NCBI RefSeq assembly: GCF_000611645.1
Contig: NW_014012955.1
Location: 1 to 21,911, forward strand
DNA length: 21,911 nucleotides
Direction: 5' to 3'
Source of the DNA: Monoraphidium neglectum
Taxonomy: Eukaryota; Chlorophyta; Chlorophyceae; Sphaeropleales; Selenastraceae
Positions 1 through 10,390 of this stretch are shown here, piece by piece (position 1 is the stretch's first letter; each line of letters opens with the position of its first letter). The notes beneath the pieces were generated by a model that saw only the letters and a program-made list of their open reading frames with translations, did not search any database and was not told the origin of the DNA. The position numbers and the translations under genes were made by a program.

Positions 1-114
1 GTGTATGACCCCTCATGACTGGGCGTGAGAGTGCTGCTGCTTGTTTCCCACCCACCTGAGTGGATGCAAGCGCATGCACGGGCAAACGTACGCGCTTGCG
101 TACGCACGTGCGCG

Positions 115-176
<62 letters not shown>

Positions 177-418
177 CGCACGCACGCACGCACACACGCA
201 CGATGGCGCGCACACACACACAAACACAATATATATGCGCACACATGCCTGTGTGTTGAAAAGTTGTAGAAGGCAGTTGTGCTTTCCCCCCTTCCTCCCC
301 ACATTCACCACTGCAACGTCAAAGCCTGACATCATCGCCAACATTCTATCAAACCCACGCCCAAATCCAATCATCCCAATGAGACCGCCCCAATGATGTT
401 ACCTCAAAACCTTGCCAG
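1..418 (+). other. Probable syntaxin intron (5' part off window)
   Basis: No exon-like frame is visible here. It ends in an acceptor (CTTGCCAG) directly before the SNARE exon and contains the CG/CA microsatellite. The threonine/histidine-rich open frames in this stretch are only translations of the repeat. Confidence 0.5.
109..238. repeat. Compound CG/CA microsatellite
   Basis: A short CG run (111-122) leads into 23 perfect CA units (123-168), then interrupted CACG/CA units and a small AT run to about 238. The long alternating purine-pyrimidine tract is prone to Z-DNA and to length change. Confidence 0.95.
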
Positions 419-917
419 GTGGTCGAGACCATCGTCGAGCTGGCCCAGATCATGCGTGATCTGAGCACCCTGGTGGTGGAGCAGGGCACCATGCTGGACC
501 GTATAGATCACAACATAGTGGAGACGGCCATGAAGGCGAGCACCCGGGGAAGGGCATGATCTAGCGCGCTGCTGCGTCAGGCGCCGCCTTGTCTGCTGTG
601 TGACGTCATCACAGCAGCAGCGGCTGGCAGCGGCGCGGCGCGGCGTCTGCTCCTGGGGCTGAATTTGCGCCTGTTGCCCCGGCGACGCGCGGCTAGCACG
701 GCCAAAAAACCACATCACTCTCGCATCCGACCGTTTTTGGCGCCAAGTTTAAAATAACTCAATTCGAAATTCCCTGTGCTCCCAGGTGGAGGACGGCGTG
801 AGGGAGCTGGTCAAGGCAGAGAAGCACCAGAAGTCCGGCCGCGCCATGACGTGCATTGTGGTGCTCTGCATACTGATAGCCATATTCCTGATAATCACCA
901 TCGTGCGCCACGCGTGA
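419..917 (+). CDS. SYP4: Qa-SNARE syntaxin, SYP4/syntaxin-16/Tlg2 type (3' part of gene)
   Basis: These are the last two exons, 419-535 and 786-917, giving 82 C-terminal residues of a tail-anchored syntaxin. The first exon encodes the second half of the SNARE helix, with ELAQIMRDLS, the zero-layer Gln in VEQGT, and DRIDHNI, a close match to plant SYP41/42/43. The second exon gives VEDGVRELVKAEKHQKSG, then a hydrophobic anchor (CIVVLCILIAIFLIITIV) and a three-residue lumenal end, RHA. Qa-SNAREs of this group act in fusion at the trans-Golgi network/early endosome. The acceptor before 419 is CCAG; the exons join in phase 0 through an intron with a GC donor. Upstream exons (Habc domain, start of the SNARE helix) are not in the window, so 1-418 is probably intron. 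Family assignment is firm; the exact orthologue is inferred from a short segment. Confidence 0.85.
536..785 (+). other. GC-AG intron in the syntaxin gene
   Basis: The exon ends ATG AAG and the intron begins GCGAGC, ending CCCAG before GTG GAG GAC. The frame reaches a stop at about 558 with no GT donor before it. Only the GC donor joins DRIDHNIVETAMK to VEDGVRELVKAEK as in SYP4 proteins. Length 250 nt, phase 0. Confidence 0.75.
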
Positions 918-2047
918 CGGCGACGGCCGGGCCGGAGGGGCGCGCGGCCGCCCCGCGAGTGGGGACGCGGGGTCGCGCGGACGGGAGTGGGATTGGGAGC
1001 GGGGCGGGCGCTGCAAGGGCGCCTGCGCCGCGAGCGGCCGCCGCGCCAGCGCTCGTCGCGACGCAGGCGGTCGCTGCCTGGTGTGCTGCCTAACAGCACA
1101 GCGGTTGAGTAGCACGTACAGGGGTTGCCCCCGCCCAAAACAAGTGTTGCTGTCTCAGTCCTGCGCCTGCTGCCGTTTGTTTGTGCAGCTCCCGTCGCTG
1201 CTAGTGCTGCTGCGGCGGCAGCGGCGGCGCCCGCACGTCGCCCACCACGCTGCTGGTCAGCACATATGCGCCGCCGCAGCCGGCGCGCCCTCGCAATGGC
1301 GACGCCCCCAATTGTTACAGGTCAGTTTGGTGAATGGCAGCCGGCGCGGCACGCAAGTCCGTGCGCGTGGTTTCATGCGCTGAAACATGCGCTGGATTAA
1401 GGGCCATGGGGCCCTGCCTCTGCCTTTCTTTTGTCTCATCCCACCTGTTTGCCGTGAGCGTTTTTGTCTTGTTCTGTTTTGTCTCGCCGACATGTCGGAC
1501 GGCTATTGATCTGCGTGCTGCGTCTAGCCACCACCACCGCAGCGGCGCCCGCTCTCACGCGTGTGGGACTCGAATCATCGCCCGCCCTCTAGTATGGCGT
1601 GCACAACGGCCCTCTTGCCGCCAAAAGGCCCTGCCCTGCAGTGCAAGCATCGCTACCCAAACATTATTCTGTAGGTGAGCCATTCAATGTGCTGTATCTG
1701 TGGCAGCCAAAGAGCAGCACAAGGTTCAGCCAGGGAGGAAGCCGCAGCCCTCGCCAAGTGGCTTTGTTTGTTGGGACGTGCGGGCCCGGTGTGCTACTTT
1801 CAGCGGGCGGCACGCCTGGCAGCTGCGCGCCAAGTATGCTGCACTTGTGCGCCGTGGCTGACAGAATCCCCAGCAGGAATGTCGGCCACTGCCAGAAGCA
1901 GCTTCTTCGCGGCTGCCTATCTGTACCTGTGGTGGGAGCGTCAGGCTATGGCGAGACACAAGGAGAGGCTGTTTCTTGGTGCACCTCAATGCAAAGAGGG
2001 AACGGACCCAGGTTGATTTGTTCTGCGATCGTCTTGGCAGCGAAGCA

Positions 2048-2052
2048 TTACA
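2048..2052 (-). terminator. Candidate polyadenylation signal TGTAA (phosphoesterase)
   Basis: TTACA on the plus strand reads TGTAA on the coding strand and is the first copy found beyond the phosphoesterase stop at 2428, about 380 nt downstream. If both this and the signal at 2313 are used, the two convergent transcripts overlap. Confidence 0.35.
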
Positions 2053-2312
2053 GGGACGGCTGGTTGGCAGATGGGCTGGAATGAACCACCGAAGATGGTA
2101 GTGGCGTGTGCCACGCCACTCAGAGAATGGCAAAACGTATGCTATGTGTTTGGCCTCACAGCCACCACGCCGCCGCCGACGGAGCCCGCCGCGCGAGGCC
2201 AGATTAGCAGAACAACTTGCACCAGCATCAAGCATCAAGGGGGCGTGGCCTAATGGAGTGTGTGGTGGCATCGTACAAAACAACACACAAAGCAAGAGAA
2301 GAGTCACGTCCT

Positions 2313-2317
2313 TGTAA
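2313..2317 (+). terminator. Candidate polyadenylation signal TGTAA (syntaxin)
   Basis: TGTAA is the usual chlorophyte polyadenylation signal. This is the first plus-strand copy I found after the syntaxin stop, which would make a long 3' UTR of about 1.4 kb, so the assignment is weak. Confidence 0.3.
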
Positions 2318-2427
2318 ACTACGCAAGAGTGGTACATTGAGTCACCTCCTTAAGGTACAGAACATAATATCTTTAAGATACAGAACAGAATGATACAGCG
2401 CCACCTCATCAACATCCAATCAGGGTA

Positions 2428-5400
2428 TCACGACCCAGGAGGCGACGCCGCCCCTGAGCGCCGCGGCGGCGCCGCCCGCCCTGGCAGGCTCGGCCCCGCC
2501 CCACCCGCCCCGCCACGCGGCTCGTCCGCCCTGCTGCCCAAACCAAGCTCTGACTCCGCCCCACGCGCCCAGCCGGCCCGCTGCCACGGCTCTTCATCCG
2601 CGGCGCTGCCAGAAACCCCCTGGTACTCCACGCCCACGCCCGCCGCCACGGCGGCCGGAGCCGCCCTGGGGCCGCGCGCTTGCGGGGCCGGAACCCGTGA
2701 GGGGCCGTGGGCGCCGCCGCGGCCGCGCCGGCGGCGCCAGTACAGGTAGCTGACGCCGGCGGCGAGCACCAGCAGCAAGGGGGCGTCGATGAGGGCGTCG
2801 TGTATGAATTCGGCCGGGTCTGCGCCTGCATGAGATGGGGCGGGTCAGCGCCATGCCGGCGCGAACGGATGTGAAGAGGCAAGGGGAGGCGCCTGGAGGG
2901 CTGGAGGCGTGGGGTTGCCTGCCGGCAGGGGCGGGCGGGCGCAATGACGATGCAAGAGCAGAGGGAAGTCGTGGCTCGGGCACGCACCGCTCCGCTCAAT
3001 GCATACGACTGCCCTATTGCGGGGAGTCTGCAGGATGTGCACAGAGGGCCGTGCACATCCACTTGCATCGCACGTTCACCCGGCCCCACCCGCCTGCCAT
3101 GCCCCAAACTCGCACGCAGCCATAGGCCGTACAGGCCGCCCGCGCGGCCGCCCCCATGCATGGGATAGCACCCACCTTTGTCGCAGCGCCGCTGCGCGGC
3201 CGGCGCCCCGGCGCCGCCGACGCTCCTGCCGCCGCCCTTGGCGCTCGCCGTCTGGTCCTCTCTGCTGCCGTCTTCGAGCCGCAGCCAGGTCTCTGCCTGC
3301 GCGGTGTCCTGGCCCTCCCGCAGCAGCACGACCCGCGCGCCGCGCAGCCAGCCGGGGGGCGGGCCATAGGAAGCGAACCCGCTCTTGCGCCTGCAAGCCA
3401 AGGGGCGCGCAGGGTTCCTGGACTTGCCGAGCGGCAGGAGCGCCTCGCGGGCACATTGGCAGCCGATGCGTGTGGGGTAGGATCTCATGAGCCCGCACAG
3501 CGGCTTTTAATTGGAGCTGCGCTGTTAATTAGCGGGCCGCGCCTGCACACGTGCCCCGCCCGCGGCGGTCAGAGCGGGCCCGCCGTGAAGCGCGCCGCAG
3601 CCGGCAGCAGCGCGAGGCGCGGCACAGCCTCCCAACGCCACGAGCCTGCCCTGCTGCACTGCCTCTCAACATGCGTGCGCAGGACCCCTGCATCACCAGT
3701 GCGTCACCAGAGGGTCACCCGCGTGTCACCCGAGCGTCACCCGCAGCGTCCGCGCCTCACCCATACCCCAGCCTAAACCCGTCCAGCTCCCCCACGAAAT
3801 CGTTGTCGTGGTCGTGGCCGAAATACACCGAAGTTGTATTGAAAGCCCTAAGCGCCGCGACCAGGCCGCTGTTGCGGCTGGAGCAGCCGACGGCCTCCCC
3901 CTTGCCGCCACGCGTGGGGCCGCCGTTCCAAAGGGCGAGCGCCTCTGGGGGAGTGGACGGTGCAGGGCAGCCCGTTAGGGGCGGGGTGCGCACGCGGGCG
4001 GGGGTTGGACGGCAACCGAGGCTGCGCGATCACCACCAACGGGCGCGAGCATCACCGCGTGGAAGCATCTTCAGCACCGGGCGGCCGGCCGTCAGTGCCC
4101 TTTGAAAGTGGGGAGGCGTCCCGCCGCCGCAGCCGCGGCGCCTGCGCTCTGCTGAATAGCGCGGCAGCCGTCCGGTGCCCATCCTTGGCTGCCAGTGACG
4201 CCACGCCCCGGCTGCATCATGCATCACGCCCCTGTGGCCTGATGCCGCTGCTGGCCTGTCCAGTGCCCTTTTCGTCCATGGAGCCATGAATCAAGTATAG
4301 CCGGCCGGCCACCAGCCAGCCCACCCGGCGGGGCGATGTGCACAAAAGCGACGCCTGGGGCAGCGGGCAGCGCCGCCGCCGCCGCCTGCGCCCACTCTAG
4401 CGTGTCCCTGCCGACGCAGCCCCTGGCGGCATGATGATGGGGGAGCCCATGTTGGTGATTTGGTTTCATCACGAGCTGCCTGCGGCGGCCCAGGTGCTTG
4501 CAGGAGCAGCTGACTGACGCAGCCACGGGCGCAGTGGCAGGGTGGGGTGTCCAATCTCGGCGTGCCACAGCAGCGCAGTGCGTTTTGGGCAGCAACCTCG
4601 CACGCGCCCTCCGTCCCAGGGTGGCGGCTTGACTGCCAACGGCTCCTGCCGCGCACGGGGCCGCCCAGCGCGGGCCGAGCGTGGCCCCATAAGCGACCAG
4701 CTGCAGCTGAGCCCTCCCGCACTCACCAGCCGCGCGCCCCCTCGCACGTCCGCCGCATGCTATCCAGCAGCCAGACTCGCGCCGCCACCACCGCTGCTGC
4801 CGCGGGCCCCGGCCCCGCACCGCCGCTCTCGTCCCACCCGCGTCCGCTCACATCCGCCGCACCGCCATCACTGCCCCTTCCGTCCCCGATGTCGCCGGCG
4901 GCAGGTGGAAGGACATCCAGCCAGTAGTTCGTCGCCCCGGTCACGCCATCCGGGCCCAGGCGAGTGAGGGAGGGCGGGTCCCTCGAAAACAAGGCAGCCA
5001 GATTGCGCCTCGACGGATCTGCCTCGGCGTCGTGGTTTCCGAGGGTCGCGGCGTAGGGGACGCCCAGGCGCGCTAGCAGATCTGCCAGCGGGCGCCACCT
5101 GGGCAGGCAGCGGGGCCGCGCGTGATTTGAAGTGTGTGGTGTTGAAGGAAGGCGGGCGAGCACAGGGCTAGCCGAATGCGTAGCGGGCAGCGGGCCCCGG
5201 CGACGCGGCAGGGGGGTGGGAGCGACAGAGCGGAGGTGGTTCAGTTGAGACGGCCGCTACCGCCTCTCGCATCCCCTTGTCCTGCGCGGGCGCTCTTGGA
5301 GCGGCTGGGCTCCAGTCAGCAAGCAACAAAAATGACCGTTGTTGCATGACATGGCAGCATCAGAAGCAATGGCGCAGCGGCCCCGGCTCACGCGGCCTCC

Positions 5401-5905
5401 GCCCAGCCCGGCCTGCCGTCCCAGAACGCGCCGCTGACGATGTCACCGCTCAGCACCACCAGCTGTGGCCGCTCGGCCTCTATCACCGTTGTGATGAGCT
5501 GCGCGCGGGGGCGGCGGAGGAGAGGCTTGCATGAAAGCGTCCCGGTCGGGCGTGGCGGCAACCCAGCGCAGCAGCAGTGGTAGTAACGTGGGGGGACGGC
5601 GACGTTGCCTGCGCAGCCGTCGCTTCTTGTGTTTGCGTGAGTGTGGCTGGGCGCCCCGGCGCCGCGTCGCTCGCAGGGGCGGCACTGGACAACGGCGGCG
5701 TCGTGAAAGGGTCCGGCGGGCGAGCGGGGCGCGCCTCTCTGCTCTTCCAATCAAGATCTGCCTTCTCTCCCAAATGCAGGTCGGTGAACTGCACCAGCTT
5801 GAAGGTCCCGCCATGCGCGAAGCGCAGCGTCGGGCGCGCGTCGCTCAGCGCAGGGCGCGGCACCAGCAGCGCCAGCACGAGGCATGCGAGTCTGATCGCT
5901 GACAT
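2428..5905 (-). CDS. Calcineurin-like metallophosphoesterase (PAP14/16/28/29 type) with membrane anchor
   Basis: Seven exons on the minus strand: 5905-5735, 5498-5392, 5098-4727, 4407-4325, 3944-3761, 3390-3176, 2825-2428; 1530 nt, 509 aa. Residues 1-22 are a signal peptide. The metal-site motifs of the family are all present: TDLHLG (D42, H44), SGD (D76), GNHD (113-116), VHIAPP (H240) and GHDH (287-290), so it is probably an active phosphatase/phosphoesterase. The closest pattern I recognise is the plant purple acid phosphatase 29 group: NYWLDVL, WLLDS, FASYGPPPGWLRGARVV. After the catalytic domain a hydrophobic stretch at about 388-407 is followed by RRRR and a Gly/Ala/Pro-rich tail of about 100 residues. 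This suggests a type I membrane protein with the catalytic domain in the lumen or outside the cell. Intron 1 has a GC donor. The residues between LDVL and VWLLDS (from about 155) look like a low-complexity insertion. Substrate unknown. Confidence 0.85.
3692..3741. repeat. Period-11 tandem array of (A/G)TCACC inside intron 5 of the phosphoesterase
   Basis: The hexamer starts at 3692 (ATCACC), 3703, 3714, 3725 and 3736 (GTCACC), with exact 11-bp spacing. On the coding strand each unit reads GGTGA(C/T), resembling a splice donor, and the array begins about 20 nt after the real donor (GG|GTGAGG at 3760). Confidence 0.85.
5499..5734 (-). other. GC-AG intron 1 of the phosphoesterase gene
   Basis: The exon ends AGC AGA GAG and the intron begins GCGCGC on the minus strand, ending GCGCAG before CTC ATC ACA. 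The next downstream GT positions shift the frame and lose the SGD motif. The GC donor gives DWKSRE joined to LITTVIEAERP, as the family requires. Length 236 nt, phase 0. Confidence 0.7.
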
Positions 5906-7237
5906 ACAGTTGCTTAGACGCTAAGCTATGTAATCCATGCTCCCGAACAGAGTAGACTGCATGCGCGGTGGATCGAATGCTACTGTGTATCCCGGTACGT
6001 TACACTGCGGAACGGACCGGCGCCCTCAATATGATGAGAAAGTGCATTCGGGAGTGGCCCAGCATCATAGAGTCTGGTCGGTGCTCAACGATGCACTGGC
6101 GGTGCACCGCAGATCACCATCACGACCTGCAGCTGCTGGTCAAGCGGGACAGCTCTGTGCAGTCATGCACGTGTTGGGTGCATAGGAGCATTGGCCGTAC
6201 GTACCGCTTTAGAAAATCGCGAGATGGCAAGCGTTTGAGATCGGCATTCATAGTCTTCACAGTCAACTCTTCCTGCATGATGATGACAGCAATGTCCTGA
6301 AGTGGCGTTCTTGCTTGTCGTGAGATTTTAAACATCCACACAGTCCGCAATCGCAGGCTCTCCGTGCATCAGGCATCACATAGGTTGAGCTTGGCTCCCC
6401 TGTATTCAGGGCGTCCCTCTGCACTCGCACATGATCTGTCCTCAAGCCACCTCTCACAGGTCAGGAATGTTGTCTACCTGCGTGTTGCGCCTCAGGCATT
6501 ACCAAAGCCCCCGCAGTCTTGTAGCTTGCTGTATTGCTTGCATTGGAGCTGTGCACCTGCACCACATGGCTGCTGCCAACGCATGCTGTTAGAGGTTCCC
6601 TTCGACTGAGCGAGAAATGGGTGTGTATGTGTGTTGGCCTGAACCGTTGTACCTGCTTCACGTGAACAGTGCGAGTGCCGCACACAAATCCGTTGAAAAA
6701 TGTTACCAGGGCAGAATGGACACGCAGGCATCCAACCAGAGCCGTCAACTAGGCACAGAGCAGTTCACCACTGTGGGCTAGCGTCACGGTTGTGTTGTTG
6801 GGGGCACGAGTCTCGGGAGAGGCATGTGTTCGCCTTCGCCCGGCGATTGCAAAAAATATGGCGATGGTGCAGGCAGCCCAGAAATTGGGGGCCATCAAAG
6901 TCGAAAAGCACTGTTGCGTGCATGCATGTGTGGGAGGCAAGACTCAAAACCAAGTTTCATCCAAACGCGCATGGAGCAAGCCCCGGGTCTGTACAGCACG
7001 GCGGGAGCGAGCGACGCGCTGCAGAATAACAAGTGACAGCGCAAGAAAAACGCATGAATGCTGACCCCCCTACCGCCCAAAAGTGTGGCAATTGTTGTGA
7101 TTTGACCACTAGCTGCGTGTGCCTTGCCATGCGCGCCACGTGTGGGTCATTGCAGCGCAGCGGCAGCCAACTTAAGCGGATTTTCTCATTTACGCCCCCA
7201 CGCCGCAAGCAGCGCGCGTAAACCCCCAAGCATCCAC
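5906..7237. other. Gene-free spacer upstream of the phosphoesterase gene
   Basis: It should hold the phosphoesterase promoter and 5' UTR at its left end. I found no frame with domain motifs or consistent splice sites, no tRNA-like structure and no repeat of note. The short open frames on both strands have no recognisable protein features. Confidence 0.45.
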
Positions 7238-7242
7238 TTACA
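7238..7242 (-). terminator. Polyadenylation signal TGTAA of gene A
   Basis: TTACA on the plus strand, about 115 nt beyond the stop codon of gene A in its direction of transcription. This is a normal distance for chlorophyte 3' UTRs. Confidence 0.5.
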
Positions 7243-7354
7243 TACCGCATACCAGGTAGTATGTGGCTTGCGCTGCCACATCACACCCCAGTGCATCGTT
7301 TCATCTTGTATCCCCCACGGTCAACACACCCCATGTGGATGCATTTGGATTGAA

Positions 7355-10202
7355 TCACTTGGTCTTGCACTTCAGCAGAAGCTTCTTGGTATCCTGCGGG
7401 GAGGGGGGGGATGAGTAATGGGACAGGTGTTTACAGGGCTCAAACAAGCAAAGGGGGAATCAGCTCAGCGGCGTACACTCAAGCAGCAGCGACAGCACCA
7501 AGCCGGCCAGCCTGCGTTAGGGCGCACGATGTTCAGCCCGCCGGCCCCTGCTCTCCGCTGACGGAGTTCGCTTCATGCAGGGACCGCCAATGCCTGCTGC
7601 AGTCCAGGAGAGCCACCCAGCAGCACCCTGCGAGCCCGCCCCACCTGCCCCAGGGCTGTGGCAATGGCCTGGTAGGCCAGCACCAGGTCCTTGTACGTCT
7701 TGAGGGGGTTGGGCGCGGTCAGGATGGCGTTGGCCTGCGAGGGGGTTGGAAAGCAGGGGTCAAGGAGGGGTGCGTGACTGGGTCGAAGGTTGTGGACTGA
7801 CAGCAGGGAGGGTATTTGTGTCGTGTGTGGAGCAGACCTGCGTGATTGGCTGGCACACAAAATGTCTCCAACCTTCTGATTCAGATGTGTGCGGATGTTT
7901 CGTCCAAGAAGGCAGCCGCAAGTGTATCGGCCGCCTGTGCCCTCTGCATCTTGGCCCCACCCACCCGCGCGACGAGGTCGGGGTTGGTGCGGGCGATGAT
8001 GGGCTCCGCGGCGCGGAAGTAGGTGCGCGCCGCGGCCTGCTGCGCCAGACGCAGGCAGGGAGAGCGGCAGGCGCCCGACTTCTTCAGCAGCCCCTTTGAG
8101 GCGGTCTTGGAGGCGTCGTAGGCGCTCCTGAGGCTGTACTGCAGGAAGCGCGCGACAAAGGCCTTCTCAATCGCCTCGTAGTGCGTGGCCAGGCCCGGCA
8201 GGTTGCCGGCTGCTGCAGCGGCGCTGGCATCCTGAGAGGCGGTCACAGTCGCACGGTTGACGGGCGAGAGCGGCTCTTTCTTGGAGGCAGAGAAGGTGCA
8301 GTAGAACTTGCCGATGGTGTTTGTGACTTGGAAGAGGGTGGTGGGGTTGGCGGTGCCGTTGGGGGCCTTGGGGGCCTTTGCTGATGTGCCGTCTGCGGCT
8401 GTCAGGATGGCCATGCCGTGCAGAATCTCCTCGGCTGGAAATGGGGAGGGGGAGGAGTGGCGTGGCAGAGGAGGGACACGTTGTTGGAGTGCGGCAGCAT
8501 GGCAACAACCAAGACGAGCAGCAAGGTGACCTGGCGCGTAATCATGCCCTGGCAGGTTGGTGACCGGCCGCTGAGAGGGGCGCTGGTTTCATCAAAAGCG
8601 CGCACACCAACATCCAAGCCTTGAGCAATGGCGACCCCACTCACCCGCCAGTGGCAGATTGATGGCGCGGGCGTTGCAGCCGGTGGCGAAGCACTGGCCG
8701 GCGTTGACCTCGTGCATTGCGAATGCGCCAGCAAACCAGCGCGACCCTGCAATCGCGACCTCGGCGCGCACGCCGCAGCATGCGCCGGCGTAGTCGCCGT
8801 CACCGCGTAGGGCCGCGCTGCGAGGGAAGTGTGGAGTATCATATGGAGGGTGAGGAGCGGGTTTGAAAGACACGCATGCCATCAAGATCACAACCTGCAG
8901 AAATTAAACTGGGCAGATACATATGCAACAGTACGAAAACCGAGGGCCTGCATGTCAACAGCTCTGTTCGTGCATGCTGCAGGTGGTGGGCTGCTGCTGG
9001 CAGCCAACCCGTCCTGCTGGCAGCAGCTGGCTCAAGCGCCGCGATACCACCCCTCGGGTTTTGCAGGGTCAGCGGCCCGCTTCCCGCTCACCCGAACACG
9101 TCATCGAGGTAGAACTGCTTCTTGTAGTACGAGGATGAGAGGGCGTAAAAGGCCTCCTGGCTGTAGTTGCGCTTGGTGACAGACACCCTGTTGGCATGGT
9201 TGGTGGCAGGCAGGGGGATGAAGCAGGAGGAAGGAGGAAGGACAGACTCACTGAGCTTCAAACGCGGTAACATTTTGCTCCTGCTGTCGCTCCTGCACCG
9301 CAGGACAATTGCAATTGCACGTCTGCATGCATTTTAGTTGCTGTAAATGATTCCCATTGATTACGTGCGTCATTACGTCTCACATGGTGCGGGGAGTGCC
9401 GTCGGGCCGCTTTGCGATGCGGGCGTTGTTGTAGATGTCCAGCGCAGTCGTGAAGTCTGCGTCAGGCTTGTTCAGCTCTGCCTGCACGCAGCAGTGAATG
9501 AAACCACAGGCCCGGCCGCGCAACGGAGGGCGGGCGAGGAGAGGAAGAGAATTAACAGCGAACAGAGGGGTGCATGGTTGGGGTGGCCGCCTGCTGGTGC
9601 AATAAGGCAGTGTAAAAATTCAAGACTGTGCAATGTTTTCTTTGCATTCACTGCACAGGCGCTGTTGCTTAAAAAGCTGGGAACCTCGCCACCTGCCTTT
9701 CGCCGCGCCCACGCACCGCCCTGAGGCGCAGCCCACCTGGAGCAACCTGACATCCTGGGTGGTGTTGGCGTACGTGCAGAGATCCTCTCCATAGTCCACG
9801 CCAAACGCGCAGCCGCACGGGTGTGAGCACGTGATAGCCGGCGCCGCCTGTGCCTCCACCTGCACAAGGCGGCGGCCTGTTGCACAAACGATCAGCAGCA
9901 GCCGAGCAGGCAGGGGCGAGGAGCGGAGATTGGCAGTGAGTAGAGGGGTCGTTTTGAAAGTTTGAATCACCAGCAGTGGTACTGAATCGGTAACACCGGG
10001 TAATGCGGTCACGCTGACTGTGGGTAGGGTTCAAGGAGCATGCAAGGGTGAATCGTTGGCTGCTGACTGGAAAGGGCCGACAGCAATCGGCCTGCAAAGA
10101 AGCTCGGCATAAGCCTTCTCCCCCAAGCTCACCCTGGTGAGAAGATGCCATGCGGGCCGCCATTACAAGCAGCAAAACGCAGGGCAGCAGCCGGAGATGC
10201 AT
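7355..10202 (-). CDS. Gene A: secreted FEA1/H43-like periplasmic protein
   Basis: Nine exons: 10202-10133, 10017-9971, 9859-9737, 9481-9384, 9187-9092, 8817-8645, 8434-7965, 7734-7645, 7393-7355; 1206 nt, 401 aa. Residues 1-22 form a hydrophobic signal peptide. A Cys cluster (CSHPCGCAFG, about 50-59) precedes the alpha-helical body. The segments ALDIYNNARIAKRPDGTPRT, RGDGDYAGA, AMHEVNAGQ and a C-terminal IEKAFVARFLQYSLRSAYDA region recall the FEA1/H43/HCR1 family (Fe-assimilation or high-CO2-inducible periplasmic proteins of green algae). That match is from memory and moderate. The gene is transcribed divergently from gene C. It is about 90% identical, by hand alignment, to gene B from the Cys exon onward. 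Exon 2 (VSVTALPGVTDSVPLL) fits the phases exactly but is the least certain. The upstream codon matching B's start is GTG here, so I start at the next Met. Confidence 0.75.
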
Positions 10203-10314
10203 CTTCACGGGTGAGCGGGCCAGCGGCGGCTGTAGGGGTGACGAATGTGGAGTCAGCACTTTACGAGTGCGGGTGATTTCGGGAGATTATAGCATTGAGA
10301 TGCAACTTTAAACT

Positions 10315-10320
10315 CTTATA
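10315..10320 (-). promoter_or_regulatory. Possible TATA box of gene A
   Basis: CTTATA on the plus strand reads TATAAG on the gene A strand, about 112 nt before its ATG and about 60 nt on the gene side of the shared promoter block. Confidence 0.4.
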
Positions 10321-10350
10321 CATGTTAGAAGCAGGTGAGGCGTGCGCACA

Positions 10351-10390
10351 GCGTGTGCCGACATCTCAGCGTGTGCCCGGGGCGTGTGCC
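10351..10390. repeat. Three direct copies of GCGTGTGCC in the divergent promoter
   Basis: Perfect 9-mers begin at 10351, 10369 and 10382. Read toward gene A they are GGCACACGC. The third copy is the end of the block also present upstream of gene B. The same 9-mer also occurs at 2104-2112 and 7115-7123, so alone it is not promoter-specific. Confidence 0.8.

Larger units (their letters stand above)
918..2427. other. Convergent 3' flanks of syntaxin and phosphoesterase genes
   Basis: No coding region is supported. This 1.5-kb stretch lies between two stop codons on opposite strands and probably holds both 3' UTRs. It contains one plus-strand TGTAA (2313-2317), minus-strand TGTAA signals (TTACA on the plus strand, nearest to the phosphoesterase stop at 2048-2052), and a small perfect hairpin (2100-2120). 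The open frames here lack recognisable motifs and splice logic. Confidence 0.5.

Noticed and set aside
25..396. Thr/His-rich open frame over the CA repeat
   Set aside because: It is a translation of a dinucleotide repeat in a probable intron and has no conserved motif.
1560..1585. Possible tRNA T-arm-like sequence near ACTCGAATC
   Set aside because: It lacks the GTTCRANNC box and no cloverleaf can be drawn around it.
1081..2337. Several open frames after the syntaxin stop
   Set aside because: No domain motif, signal peptide or consistent splice pattern; composition looks like UTR or spacer.
2409..3488. Long minus-strand frame of 359 codons
   Set aside because: Only the part 3390-3176 is a real exon of the phosphoesterase; the rest reads through an intron and across the last exon in the wrong frame.
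4224..4820. Minus-strand frame of 198 codons
   Set aside because: Only 4407-4325 carries family motifs (TLEWAQ, VHIAPP) and has matching splice phases; the remainder is intronic.
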